64,000 bases of DNA from contig NZ_JAINFL010000007.1 of assembly GCF_022458895.1 (NCBI RefSeq), positions 62,001 through 126,000 of the forward strand, in the 5' to 3' direction. Origin of the DNA: Roseihalotalea indica (GTDB lineage: Bacteria; Bacteroidota; Bacteroidia; Cytophagales; Cyclobacteriaceae). The notes below the pieces were generated by a model. The model searched no databases. It was given only the letters and a program-made list of their open reading frames with translations, and was not told the DNA's origin. The translations under genes were made by a program, and so were the position numbers. Positions 1 through 9,503 of this stretch are shown piece after piece. Position 1 is the first letter of the stretch, and each line of letters begins with the position of its first letter.

Positions 1-2103
1 CCACAAACCAGGCTCAACATCACAAAGTAAAACCCTCATCAATTGATCCCCTTCAATGTCAAAACTACCAGATGTTAGCAGTTGTCCACTTTTACTGAAT
101 GTAACAATACGGTCTAAAAATTTTGCGCCAATCAAATCTCCACTAACAATCTTTTCTGCATCAGGGGCCGAAGTATTTGCATCCATTACTGCCATTACAT
201 GTAAAAACTCATCGTCGGTGTTAGCCTTAGAAGGTGATACCTCTATTCTCCATTTGAGTTCTTCAGCCGCTTTGGTGGTAACTTCTCCACCGGGGAAATT
301 CTGATCCACTACCCAGTAATCTTTTCCAGGCCCACCAATTGCTTTAATATTTGGGTTTTGCGGTGCCAAGGTGTATGATACTAATTTACCGTTTTGACCG
401 TCTTTTCTTAGAATAGTAGACTTGTTTCCTGAAATTTCAGGCTTGTGCATTGAGTGCAGTAGAAAAGCTTTTTTGAATGAAGCGTCAGTAGAAATTAACC
501 GGTCATAAACTACAAAAACGCACGGATATTTAGCATCATCAGTGTTGAAAGTAACCATAGAACGGGTCACCTTCTTCGCACGGTTTCGGTTTACTCCATT
601 GGAGTAATTATATCCTTCAGTGATATCTCCGCTAAGGTAACTATACTCAGGCTTAATCTGGTCAGGACCGAACTCATGAGCAAGCACTGCACCGTATTTA
701 TAACCATTTTTTGGATTTATTAAATCATCAAAATAATTAGGCTGTAAATCATTATTTAATGGCCAACGCACGCCACCATCTACTTTAACATTCGTCCAGC
801 CCTCTCCGCCATACTTTTCTTTCGGATCATAGATAATAAGTCCGTTGTGAGCGATAGTTGAGCGGTAGTAATTCTTCCAGTGGCTAGAATTAAATTTACT
901 GGTTGAGCTCTCTTGATACAATCCACTATCGCCGGTTAGATTACCCCGATAATAGATCTGAAATGTACCAAAATCTTTATGTTGATGAGCTCCCCAATAA
1001 TATTGCCCAATACGCATGTGTACAATAGCAGTAGGAGAAAATTTTCCTAAAAAATCCCATCCAGTGCGGGCAATCATTTCAGAGCCAACTGGTTCAGGAA
1101 AATATTTAGTTAAAGGCAGTTCTGCTATGGACTTTTTAGGAGCATCTACGGGACGGAAAAGGAACTGAATGAAGAAATCAGTCATGTCCTTATTATATTC
1201 CTTAAATATCTCCATGTCAGTGATCCATCGCAGATATGGGTCATCATAATACTCTCCAGTTAGCCCTAAAGGGCCCTTAATTTTTGTCCATACCCCGCTG
1301 TCATCACTAATATCACCTCGTCTTATCATTTGTTTATCAGGGCGTAAGCTATAGATAAATTGATAAGGTACATATTGCATATCAGAGACGAATAAATCCT
1401 TACCTGTAATCTTCTTAATAAGCCAAGCTATTTGTATTTCAGGTGTATAATAGCCTCCGCCATAGTGTCCCTGGTGGTGCATATGCGATTTATAATAGAA
1501 ATTTCTGGAGTCCTGAAAGTTCTCAAAAAATATCTTCATCGCATTATTAAATATCTTAGGATCTTCGTCGTAAATGGCTAGTCCGGCAATTATTTGATTC
1601 CAGAACCAACCCGCCGCTGTATGTCCAACTAAGGCATCTTCTGCGTTCCTAGCAGGCCAATAGGGCGCATGCTCATTATGTATACGGGCGAACTGATTTT
1701 GAAACTGTTTTTTCTGATCTGAAGTCAGTAAGTCATAGCACCAATCATACACACAAGCTGCCTGAAAAACTAAGTTCCAAACCTTTCGCCCATCGGCTTC
1801 GGCATCCATGTTTGTTAAACTTTTTAAGGCTGATAGGATGGCTCCGAGCCCATCACTTTTTTTTCCATCTAATAAATAGCGGAAAGCTTGCAACGTTGAT
1901 TGGCTACTGCCATAAATAGTGTTTTTTATATTAGAAAATTCGGGAGCATTAATTTTCTTTTTGAGATTAGGGATATCAGAAGGCAGAATATAAACTCTTG
2001 GATGTTCTTTAGGAACAGATGGAACGCTGGTAAGCATTTGTCCCCAGCAGGGAACGAGAAGGAAACATAATAAGGATACAATAATCAATCTCTTCAAATT
2101 CAT
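1..2103 (-). CDS. Heparinase II-like polysaccharide lyase (PL21-type), C-terminus cut by window edge
   Basis: The frame is open from an ATG at 2103 to the window edge, giving 701 residues without a stop. A signal peptide (MNLKRLIIVSLLCFLLVPCWG) is followed by an alpha/alpha-toroid and a beta-sandwich of the heparinase II/III fold. From memory of Pedobacter heparinase II, matching blocks are VYDWCYDLL (118-126), SHMHHQGHY (206-214), FIYSLRPD (249-256), HQHKDFGTFQIYY (373-385) and STIAHNGLIIYDPKE. His207, Tyr251 and His375 probably correspond to the catalytic His/Tyr/His. The family eliminates uronic-acid linkages in heparin or heparan sulfate, usually in the periplasm. The exact substrate here is unknown. 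It lies downstream of a second lyase on the same strand. About 70 residues may be missing, judging from the roughly 770-residue family length. Confidence 0.88.
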   Translation of the reverse strand, partial: MNLKRLIIVSLLCFLLVPCWGQMLTSVPSVPKEHPRVYILPSDIPNLKKKINAPEFSNIKNTIYGSSQSTLQAFRYLLDGKKSDGLGAILSALKSLTNMDAEADGRKVWNLVFQAACVYDWCYDLLTSDQKKQFQNQFARIHNEHAPYWPARNAEDALVGHTAAGWFWNQIIAGLAIYDEDPKIFNNAMKIFFENFQDSRNFYYKSHMHHQGHYGGGYYTPEIQIAWLIKKITGKDLFVSDMQYVPYQFIYSLRPDKQMIRRGDISDDSGVWTKIKGPLGLTGEYYDDPYLRWITDMEIFKEYNKDMTDFFIQFLFRPVDAPKKSIAELPLTKYFPEPVGSEMIARTGWDFLGKFSPTAIVHMRIGQYYWGAHQHKDFGTFQIYYRGNLTGDSGLYQESSTSKFNSSHWKNYYRSTIAHNGLIIYDPKEKYGGEGWTNVKVDGGVRWPLNNDLQPNYFDDLINPKNGYKYGAVLAHEFGPDQIKPEYSYLSGDITEGYNYSNGVNRNRAKKVTRSMVTFNTDDAKYPCVFVVYDRLISTDASFKKAFLLHSMHKPEISGNKSTILRKDGQNGKLVSYTLAPQNPNIKAIGGPGKDYWVVDQNFPGGEVTTKAAEELKWRIEVSPSKANTDDEFLHVMAVMDANTSAPDAEKIVSGDLIGAKFLDRIVTFSKSGQLLTSGSFDIEGDQLMRVLLCDVEPGLW

Positions 2104-2504
2104 AGCACAAATAGATTTAACGGTTGATAATTATCTATCACCCATATAACTTCAAATCATATTCCCTCTTCTTGTTTTTCTTTTAATAAGAATGCTCAAT
2201 TAGGTAAGTAATAGAGTCTTTTAGACACAATTACCATTTAAAATAAAGCGAGAAAAACTGAAAAATATTTTTACAGTAACGATTAATTTGATTAGAGCCA
2301 ATTACGCTTAAAAATACACGATCGCACATAAAAATTACATTCATAGAATAAATTATAATAATAATGCTTTTTTGATAAGAATAATTTACCTATTCCTAAA
2401 TTGATAAACTAATGGGCAGAGATGATAAGTGATAAAATTGATCATAAAAAAAGGTTAGTTGATTTCAACTAACCTTTGAATCTTATTACTTTTTAAGGGG
2501 GTAT
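2104..2504. other. AT-rich intergenic gap between two lyase genes
   Basis: This stretch is very AT-rich and has no credible ORF. It holds the terminator of the upstream lipoprotein lyase (2445-2477) and must contain the promoter of the heparinase II-like gene. I could not identify a convincing -33/-7 pair for that gene. Confidence 0.6.
2445..2477 (-). terminator. Rho-independent terminator of the lipoprotein lyase gene
   Basis: A perfect 12-bp inverted repeat (AAAGGTTAGTTG, 2450-2461, with its complement at 2466-2477) has a 4-nt loop. On the minus strand it is followed by a run of U from the A-tract at 2446-2452. It lies just after the stop codon at 2505. Confidence 0.88.
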
Positions 2505-4163
2505 TTATTTAGGTACGTAAACCCGTAAGTAATCTACGTACATTTCTTGAGAGTCTGATCCGGTTCTACTTCCCTCTTTCCACCATGCATTATATAATCC
2601 GAACTTTACATATGGAGGATAAGCGTCTTTATAACTAGTAGGACCATTATAGCTGTGGAACAAATCATCATTTTTATAGACTCTAAGAAATCCAGAATTA
2701 TCATAAGCCCATTTTACATGAACTGTCCAGGTTACCCACTTTTCTCTATCTTGCTCAATGCCTGGATAGCCAGAGCCTTCTTTGCTTCCATCATCATAAT
2801 CTCTACCGCGCACCAACTCATTTCCTTTAGCATCATAACGAGTATAAATTGTGGTTGCCCCTTTAGTTCCTACTCCTGATTTAGTGGCATAAGCTTGTCT
2901 CAAGAAATAGTGATCACCTTCAGTCTGTACCCAGAAGGATGCATAACGATATACTGAATAATCATTTTTAAAGCCGAAAAGAGTTAAATATTCTCTGCCT
3001 ATATCGTAATTATCAGTCAGTTTTAGGCGGATTTTATAGATATATTCTTGTCCCCATTTTGGTCTAAACCCTTGGTAAAAATAAGGTGAGGGCAAATCGC
3101 GTGGTATCAATTCCTGTCGATATGTTACGTCTGACTCCCTATAACTACCAGGAGTGATTTTGAAATGATAAGCGCCTACACCATCTACCTTGGCAACTTT
3201 ACCATTTTTGTGTCCCAAGTGGTGTACTGCCAGTCCATCTTGAGATCTGCTAACGTTGCGGCCAATATTATCTTCAAATTCATAGCCTTTTAATAGCTTT
3301 AATGAGGGAAGAGCGGAAGGATTGCTGTCGTCATCACCAGACGTAGGCGAGTTGCCGTTATCATTATCATCGTCGTCATCATCATCTCCGTTTGTGGGAG
3401 TGTCATTACCACCTCCACCAGATTGGTTAGGAAAATACTTCTCAGAACGTATATAACCGCTATTCCAGCGAGCATAAATTTGGTAGTAGTGGTTTCCAGG
3501 CTCTCCAATGGGGAAAGTCATACTCATGTTCTTATCTGTTGAATGAACACGTGGAATAATATCTGTTTGAGTCCGCTTGCCATCTACCATTAACTCAAAT
3601 CCACCTTCTGGTTTGCTAGGTGCGGCATAGTTGGTAAATTTCAGGGTTATTTTGTTACCGTTGATACTAGAACCGGTAATTTGAGGCTCTTTTACATTGG
3701 AAGGAGGCGTTCCTGAGTCTGAGGGCTCTTCCGGGTCCGGATTATTGCCACCACCGCCCGAAGATTCTCCTGGCTTCATTTTATTGGATCGCACATAACC
3801 ACTATTCCAGCGAGCGTAAATTTGATAAGTCTGATTGGGATTACTTATCGAGAATGCCATTTTCATATTCTTATCGCTAGAATACAAACGCGGTACAATA
3901 GAAATATACGTTCTCTTTCCATTAACAATTAACTCAAAACCACCTTCGGGCTTACTAGGCGCAGCAGCGTTGGTAAACTCAATAGTCACCTTAGAACCGC
4001 TATTGCTGACATTAGTAATTACTGGCACCTTGGGGTCCATCACTTTTGCCGAGGCTAGGTTTAAGTCTGAGGGTAAATACCCGTCCGTAAAAAGCTCTTC
4101 TTCCGCACATTGTGTGAAACAAAACAAGCTCAAAATCGTGAGAGCAAAATAAACTTTCTTCAT
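2505..4163 (-). CDS. Lipoprotein polysaccharide lyase (heparin lyase I-like fold) with two duplicated N-terminal domains
   Basis: I start at the ATG at 4163, which gives a lipoprotein signal (MKKVYFALTI, lipobox ending at Cys19), rather than 17 codons upstream. Residues about 47-126 and 159-240 are two copies of one beta-rich, Fn3-like module, sharing the words APSKPEGGFEL and YQIYARWNSGY. Linkers are Gly-rich, and the second holds a run of Asp/Asn (260-269). Residues 295-552 resemble the jelly-roll Polysacc_lyase family (PF14099), with YRQEL, KWVTWTVHVKW and a C-terminal DYLRVYVPK strand. It is probably a surface-anchored lyase of acidic polysaccharide. Its place beside a PL21-type lyase supports this. 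Substrate and PL number are not determinable here. Confidence 0.78.
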   Translation of the reverse strand: MKKVYFALTILSLFCFTQCAEEELFTDGYLPSDLNLASAKVMDPKVPVITNVSNSGSKVTIEFTNAAAPSKPEGGFELIVNGKRTYISIVPRLYSSDKNMKMAFSISNPNQTYQIYARWNSGYVRSNKMKPGESSGGGGNNPDPEEPSDSGTPPSNVKEPQITGSSINGNKITLKFTNYAAPSKPEGGFELMVDGKRTQTDIIPRVHSTDKNMSMTFPIGEPGNHYYQIYARWNSGYIRSEKYFPNQSGGGGNDTPTNGDDDDDDDNDNGNSPTSGDDDSNPSALPSLKLLKGYEFEDNIGRNVSRSQDGLAVHHLGHKNGKVAKVDGVGAYHFKITPGSYRESDVTYRQELIPRDLPSPYFYQGFRPKWGQEYIYKIRLKLTDNYDIGREYLTLFGFKNDYSVYRYASFWVQTEGDHYFLRQAYATKSGVGTKGATTIYTRYDAKGNELVRGRDYDDGSKEGSGYPGIEQDREKWVTWTVHVKWAYDNSGFLRVYKNDDLFHSYNGPTSYKDAYPPYVKFGLYNAWWKEGSRTGSDSQEMYVDYLRVYVPK

Positions 4164-4875
4164 GTTAAGTAGTAGGGTTAATAAATGACTAAATTCTACT
4201 AGATGACCTACCACTCTACATATATTATTCTAAATGTTAAAAACCGGATAAGGCACTTACTCTCATTTTAGATAGAAGTACTATTATAGAAATTTGGTTT
4301 ATCGGTTTTTTTAACCATTGGCACTTAGAGTATAATTATATCTGTAAACAAAGCATAAAGAGTATAAAAAGAGGGGCAATATTACAGAGTAAATTTTTTT
4401 TGAAAAAAGAGAGAAATTTTTAATGAAAGAAATATGTGGTTCGAGATTTGAGAAATTTATTTCATTTTGATAATATTAAGCGACTCGCCTATATCTGTTT
4501 TTACAATTTTTTGACCACTACTATATACTTTTAGGATAAAGCTCTCAGCACTGCATATATCCATAAGTCTGGATACAGATGGTTAATAGTGGTAATCTGT
4601 TCACTTTTGTGAACTAAGTAGTTGCATCCTCTTCAATTATATAAAAGAGAGTACTCTCTGTATCTGTGGAAAAACCTTTTAATGCACGAATAAGAATGTG
4701 ATTTTCCCTTCTATGCAAGGTTATGAGGAGCGAAGCAAAAAATTAATTAAAACTACGCGTTGAAGGGCGCAACTGAGCCATTATAAGGCAGTTATCTTAT
4801 CCGTGAGTTTCATTTCTGGCCCACCTGTAAGCTTAAAAAATTCAGAGTAGCTTAATCAATAACTAAAACTTCAAA
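4164..4875. other. AT-rich intergenic gap with small dyads
   Basis: No credible gene is seen. It carries the leader of the lipoprotein lyase and the 3' region of the flippase. Small perfect dyads are present: TATCCA/TGGATA (4556-4573), GTTCAC-TTTT-GTGAAC (4599-4614) and the 14-bp palindrome AGAGAGTACTCTCT (4646-4659). Their role is unknown. Confidence 0.5.
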
Positions 4876-6324
4876 TCACTTTTTTGATAACATGCCTTTG
4901 ATCTGAAGTATAAAACTTTTTTCAATAGTGAACAAGTAAGCGGAGTAACCTGCGAGTATGACAATGGTGCCAACAACAAGTTCTATAATAATAGAAAGGT
5001 CCAGTATTCGGTTTGTTGCAAATATAACAGCACCTAACCCTACAGATACCATAAGAGGCCACATAACCTGACCGAGAAGCTGAGAAAATGATACATTCAG
5101 GTAACGGTCAATATACCGTTGATAAATAACAAGCCCGGTTATTTTAAAAATTAAGATGCCGATGGCCGCTCCATTAATTCCATAAAAATGAGCGCCAACG
5201 GCGATGGCGGGTACCGCAATTAGCAGGTTATTGATAATGTTCACCTTTACAATCAGTTTGGCGTGTCCTAAGCTCTTCAATACGGTAGTAACAGTGCCAC
5301 TAATCGCATGAATGATAACGCCTAACGATAATATCTGAAGTGGAATGACTGCGTTTTCCCATTCTTCACCAAACCCCAAAACAATAATAGGGCGGGCAAG
5401 AACAATGTAGAAAGTCATAATGGGAATGAGTAATAATCCATTAATCTTTACAATTCGCAGATAGTACTGGCCTAACTTCTTTACATTATCCTGAATGGAT
5501 GAATACGCTGGAAATAAAACCTTATTCAGCATATTCATAATCTGGCTGCGGAAGGTGTCCGTTAAAATAAAACTTAACGTATACACGCCTAAAGCCGAGC
5601 TGCCAATAAGTTTACCAATCAGGATATAGTCTATATTACTGGTGAGGTAATTGAAAATGCGTTGAAGCATCACATAACCCCCAAAATTGAAAAGTTCCTG
5701 AAAAGCTTCTTTGCTAAAGATTAAACTTGGTGTCCACCGATAGAAAATATGATAGAGTAAAATAGATGTAAGAGAAGTAATGATACCATTGAAAGCGAGA
5801 GCCCATACACCAAACCCCCGCCAGGCTAGAATAACGGCCGCAATACCTGCTATTACTACCGAGGTAATCTCAGCAATAGCCTGAGGTTTAAAATTTAACT
5901 CACGAGAAAGCTTAATCTTAGGAATAAGAAAGAAAGTATTGGTAACAATTGGAATGGCCAGTACAGGAATCAGCTTGATCAGAATATCTTTTTCGTAAAA
6001 CCAAGCAGCAGATGGAGCTATAATCAGGGTGATAATAACGTAACCTGCGGCTGCAATGCCCAGACTTGTCCAGAAAGCCGTATTAAAATGGATGGAAGAA
6101 AGCTTTTGCTGCTTTCGCTGTATTAAGGCAGCTCCCATACCTAGCTCGGAAATCACATCCACAAAGCCAATAAACACCGTGGCCATACCAATTAACCCAT
6201 AATCTTCGGGCAATAATAGCCGGGCAAGCACTAGTTTAATCAGCAACCGTAGCCCTTGATTTCCTAGTGTAGAGATTGTGGTCCAACCAATACCGCTGGC
6301 TATTTTTTTATCAAGTGTTTTCAA
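4876..6324 (-). CDS. Wzx-type oligosaccharide flippase (MOP superfamily)
   Basis: This is a 482-residue polytopic inner-membrane protein. It opens with a MOP/Polysacc_synt_3-type N-terminus (KKIASGIGWTTIS, then LVLARLLLPEDYGLIGMATV, then ELGMGAALIQRK), as in WzxC-like exporters. I estimate 12-14 hydrophobic helices. Such proteins flip lipid-linked repeat units of exopolysaccharide or O-antigen across the inner membrane. It starts 39 nt after the sulfotransferase stop on the same strand, so the two are probably one operon. The pairing suggests a sulfate-modified surface glycan. No glycosyltransferase is in this window, so the cluster is either small or scattered. Confidence 0.9.
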   Translation of the reverse strand: MKTLDKKIASGIGWTTISTLGNQGLRLLIKLVLARLLLPEDYGLIGMATVFIGFVDVISELGMGAALIQRKQQKLSSIHFNTAFWTSLGIAAAGYVIITLIIAPSAAWFYEKDILIKLIPVLAIPIVTNTFFLIPKIKLSRELNFKPQAIAEITSVVIAGIAAVILAWRGFGVWALAFNGIITSLTSILLYHIFYRWTPSLIFSKEAFQELFNFGGYVMLQRIFNYLTSNIDYILIGKLIGSSALGVYTLSFILTDTFRSQIMNMLNKVLFPAYSSIQDNVKKLGQYYLRIVKINGLLLIPIMTFYIVLARPIIVLGFGEEWENAVIPLQILSLGVIIHAISGTVTTVLKSLGHAKLIVKVNIINNLLIAVPAIAVGAHFYGINGAAIGILIFKITGLVIYQRYIDRYLNVSFSQLLGQVMWPLMVSVGLGAVIFATNRILDLSIIIELVVGTIVILAGYSAYLFTIEKSFILQIKGMLSKK

Positions 6325-6363
6325 GCGTCCAAATAGGATTTGTGATTGTAATCGGGAAAAATC

Positions 6364-7245
6364 TTATTTCTGATAATTAAAACGAGCCATATAATCCTTA
6401 CAATACTCGGTAATCTGCCGACTGATATCAGCATCCAGTTCTTCTTTCCACTTATCAATGGAGGTACGAGAAACAGAAGAATGATAGTAATCTAAATTTA
6501 TTTCGTCACTGGGAAGTTGCAAATGGGAGATAACGCGGTCAATACCCTTAGCTTGAGGTTTCACTAAATCTTCATAAGTAACTGTAATACATTTATCGTA
6601 ATTACGGTCATAATGTAGAACATCTTCGGCAAACTTGTTCCATTTCTCACTTTCCTTCCGTATGGTCTCAGTAACATCTCTATCAGAAGGCTTCACAGTG
6701 TTGGTATAATGCTCATCGCGGTAGTCAACCCAGTTAAAGTAAGAATTCATCCGATCGCGCGGGTCTCGAACAATGAAGATTATTTTATCAACGATATTAG
6801 AGTCTGCTGCCTTTTTTAATCGGCTTCTAAAATCATCTGAGGTATTATAGATAGCCTTATCACCAAAATAGTGGTACGTTTCATCGAAGGTAAATGGCTT
6901 AATACGTTCTTTTGGCAATATGTCGCGATTAATGACTGCCAGATGATGATACTGTTTGATCATCTCAAAGAAGTAGGCCTGAAGACTTTCTACGGAATTA
7001 TCTCCCAAAAAAGGCATATATATAGATTCGAAGGCAACGAAAACCCCGCTAAACGAATTCATAATGCGTTGGAAGATACTGGTGCCACTTCGGGGCAAGC
7101 CAATGATTAACAAATGTTTTACCTTCTCATTCCGGGCCATTGACTCTCGCATGGTCCGGGGTGGAAAATGTATTTGTAACTTGTCTTTAAACTGTTTGTC
7201 TGGCTTTACTAAAGAAGATATTTTATTGGATATTTTGTCAATCAT
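6364..7245 (-). CDS. Sulfotransferase family protein
   Basis: A 293-residue cytoplasmic protein has the two PAPS-binding signatures of sulfotransferases. These are a 5'-phosphosulfate loop GLPRSGTSIFQR (residues 49-60) and a 3'-phosphate motif IIFIVRDPRDRMNSYFNW (around 155-172). The family transfers sulfate from PAPS to hydroxyl or amino groups. Here the likely acceptor is a sugar in a surface polysaccharide, given the flippase 39 nt downstream. The alternative is a protein or lipid acceptor. No PAPS synthesis genes are visible in the window. A TAACTTTG -7-like element lies 38-45 nt upstream. Confidence 0.85.
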   Translation of the reverse strand: MIDKISNKISSLVKPDKQFKDKLQIHFPPRTMRESMARNEKVKHLLIIGLPRSGTSIFQRIMNSFSGVFVAFESIYMPFLGDNSVESLQAYFFEMIKQYHHLAVINRDILPKERIKPFTFDETYHYFGDKAIYNTSDDFRSRLKKAADSNIVDKIIFIVRDPRDRMNSYFNWVDYRDEHYTNTVKPSDRDVTETIRKESEKWNKFAEDVLHYDRNYDKCITVTYEDLVKPQAKGIDRVISHLQLPSDEINLDYYHSSVSRTSIDKWKEELDADISRQITEYCKDYMARFNYQK

Positions 7246-7282
7246 GTAATTTAGTTTTTAAACTAAAAGCTTTAATTACTTA

Positions 7283-7290
7283 CAAAGTTA
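7283..7290 (-). promoter_or_regulatory. Possible -7 element of the sulfotransferase-flippase operon
   Basis: On the minus strand the sequence reads TAACTTTG, matching the Bacteroidota -7 consensus TAnnTTTG, about 40 nt before the sulfotransferase start. No good -33 TTTG is seen at the expected distance, so this is tentative. Confidence 0.35.
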
Positions 7291-7457
7291 TAATATTAAT
7301 TTATATAATTAAATTTTAATGCTGTTATTTGCTAACAATTATATGTTAATGATGAAAAAAAACTAATAACGGCCAGCGAACCTTCGCTCAGGGCAGTCCC
7401 GTTTTGATTCCTTATAATTCGCTTTAAACGTTAACTTGCAAGAAAAGTAAAGAAATT

Positions 7458-9389
7458 ATGCCTTTATCCTGGTATTATTATCGATTACAGACAATGTCGA
7501 TACCCGAAATTGGTTTTCGAGTGAGGCAGTATCGACAAAAGCAAAAAGAGAAAAAGAAGTATGTGGGCATGAAACCTAATGTTTCATTACTAAAACCACC
7601 GGCCCGAGTATTGCCCCTAAATAGCTCCTTTCAAAGTGTTACCGAAAGCACGATGAATATTTTTGGGCAATCATTTGACTATTCGGCTCCCATTGACTGG
7701 CACCTCGATATTTCGTCTCAGCGCCGGTTCCCCAAGTCTTTTGCCAAAGATATTAACATTCGTACAAGTGAATACGGGAGTGCCAAACATGTGTGGGAAG
7801 TCAACCGTCTACAATTTTTGCCCCTATTAGCACTTCAGTATCGGCAGTCGCACGACGAACAGGTATTACAACAGTTCCAACAGATAGTAGCCTCCTGGAT
7901 TGAAGAAAACCCTTACCTGATTGGAGTGAATTGGTACAGTAATATTGAAGTGAATATCCGGCTTATTGTCTGGTTTTTCTGTTGGGAGTTGTTGGATGTA
8001 AACACCTTAATGCAGGAGAATAAGGCATTTCGCAGTTTTGTAGAGCAGCAGTGGGTGCCCACTATTTATTTGCACTGCCAGTACAGCTATCAAAACCCGT
8101 CTTATTACTCATCCGCTAATAATCATTTAATCAGTGAGTATGCCGGGTTGTTTGTGGCTGCCTCTTTCTGGAAATTTGCCGAGTCAGATACCTGGCTAAA
8201 CCATGCCAAGAAAGGGTTAGAAAGAGAAATCATTGTTCAGCATTCATCTAATGGAATTAATAAGGAAGAAGCAGCTGAGTACATTCAATTTATTACCGAC
8301 TTTTTCCTGATTCCGTTTGTAGTGGCGGAAAAAACCGGTAATTCGTTTTCTGATGGTTATCGTAAGCAGTTAGAGAAAATTCTGGGTTATATTTTCACTA
8401 TGATGGATGTTCGCGGAAACATCCCATATTATGGCGATGAAGACGATGGAAAGGTAGCACAGTTTGAATCAGGCCATGTAGATAACTTTAAATCGCTACT
8501 TACTTCCGGGGTAGTGCTGTTTGGCCAAGCCGCATGGAAAAATAAATGCAATGGCTGGGATAACAAAAATGCCGTACTATTTGGCGAGGAAGGAAAACAA
8601 ACGTTTGAATCGGTTCAAACAGATACTTCCAATCAGGAAAGCAGGGCTTATCCAGAAGAAGGGCACTATTTCCTAAGAAAACAGCAGGATGCTAAAGAAA
8701 CCTATATTCACATTGATAGCGCCCCACTCGGTTTCTTATCTATTGCTGCCCACGGGCATGCCGATGCGCTGGCATTTGACCTGCACGTAGATGGTTTTCC
8801 CTTTATTACCGATTCCGGAACGTATACCTATCATACTGACCGTGAATGGCGCGATTACTTTATCAGTACGTTAGCTCATAATACTATTCGGATCAATGAG
8901 ACAAACCAAGCAAAGAGTACCGGGCCCACTATGTGGGTAAACCATTATAAAGTAAAACCTATCAAAAGTTTGGTTACCGATGCTAAGGATACCATCGTTG
9001 CTGAGCATTATGGTTACCGAAAACTAGGTGTGGTACATCGCCGGGCATTTTCTTTTGATAAACACCAGGGAATTCTGACAATTATTGACGATGTTACAGT
9101 AAAGAAGTCTCGTGAATATTCGCTTGAGTTTCCTCTACATTTTCATCCAGCGATACATATAGAGCAGACTGGTACGGAAAAATACACTTTATCGCATGAG
9201 CAAGCCAGAAAGGTGGAGATCCATACAGATCCATCATTGGAAATAGCGATTGTGCGAGGACAAACTGATCCTATACTGGGCTGGTATTCTCCTTCATTTC
9301 AACTGAAAGAGCCTACGAATGTATTATATGCTACACGTAAATTCAGTAATTCTATCCAGATTGAAACGCAGATTCGGGTACAATCGTAG
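7458..9389 (+). CDS. Heparinase II/III family protein (alginate-lyase-like fold)
   Basis: A 643-residue protein with a Hepar_II_III N-terminal toroid and a C-terminal beta-sandwich. Likely catalytic elements are the Asn-His pair in SSANNHLISEYAGL (Asn222/His223), a Tyr in AAEYIQF (Tyr275), HGHAD (432-436) and STLAHNTIRIN (470-480). There is no clear signal peptide (MPLSWYYYRLQTMS). That is typical of the heparinase-like proteins encoded inside exopolysaccharide biosynthesis clusters, unlike the secreted lyase at 1-2103. It is divergent from the sulfotransferase/flippase pair. It may trim or remodel the glycan those genes make. Lyase activity and substrate are inferred from the fold only. Confidence 0.85.
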   Translation: MPLSWYYYRLQTMSIPEIGFRVRQYRQKQKEKKKYVGMKPNVSLLKPPARVLPLNSSFQSVTESTMNIFGQSFDYSAPIDWHLDISSQRRFPKSFAKDINIRTSEYGSAKHVWEVNRLQFLPLLALQYRQSHDEQVLQQFQQIVASWIEENPYLIGVNWYSNIEVNIRLIVWFFCWELLDVNTLMQENKAFRSFVEQQWVPTIYLHCQYSYQNPSYYSSANNHLISEYAGLFVAASFWKFAESDTWLNHAKKGLEREIIVQHSSNGINKEEAAEYIQFITDFFLIPFVVAEKTGNSFSDGYRKQLEKILGYIFTMMDVRGNIPYYGDEDDGKVAQFESGHVDNFKSLLTSGVVLFGQAAWKNKCNGWDNKNAVLFGEEGKQTFESVQTDTSNQESRAYPEEGHYFLRKQQDAKETYIHIDSAPLGFLSIAAHGHADALAFDLHVDGFPFITDSGTYTYHTDREWRDYFISTLAHNTIRINETNQAKSTGPTMWVNHYKVKPIKSLVTDAKDTIVAEHYGYRKLGVVHRRAFSFDKHQGILTIIDDVTVKKSREYSLEFPLHFHPAIHIEQTGTEKYTLSHEQARKVEIHTDPSLEIAIVRGQTDPILGWYSPSFQLKEPTNVLYATRKFSNSIQIETQIRVQS

Positions 9390-9503
9390 TTTGCTAAACA
9401 TTTTTTGTACCTGACATTGTTATAATTTGGATTGATCAGTAATTTGCCGGTTCACTTTTCAGAATCCTATTCAGACGTTAAACGATAATTTTTCTATACA
9501 CAC

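Noticed and set aside
3361..3400. Frameshift-prone simple repeat disrupting the lyase
   Set aside because: The Asp-codon run is in frame, and both flanking domains are intact.
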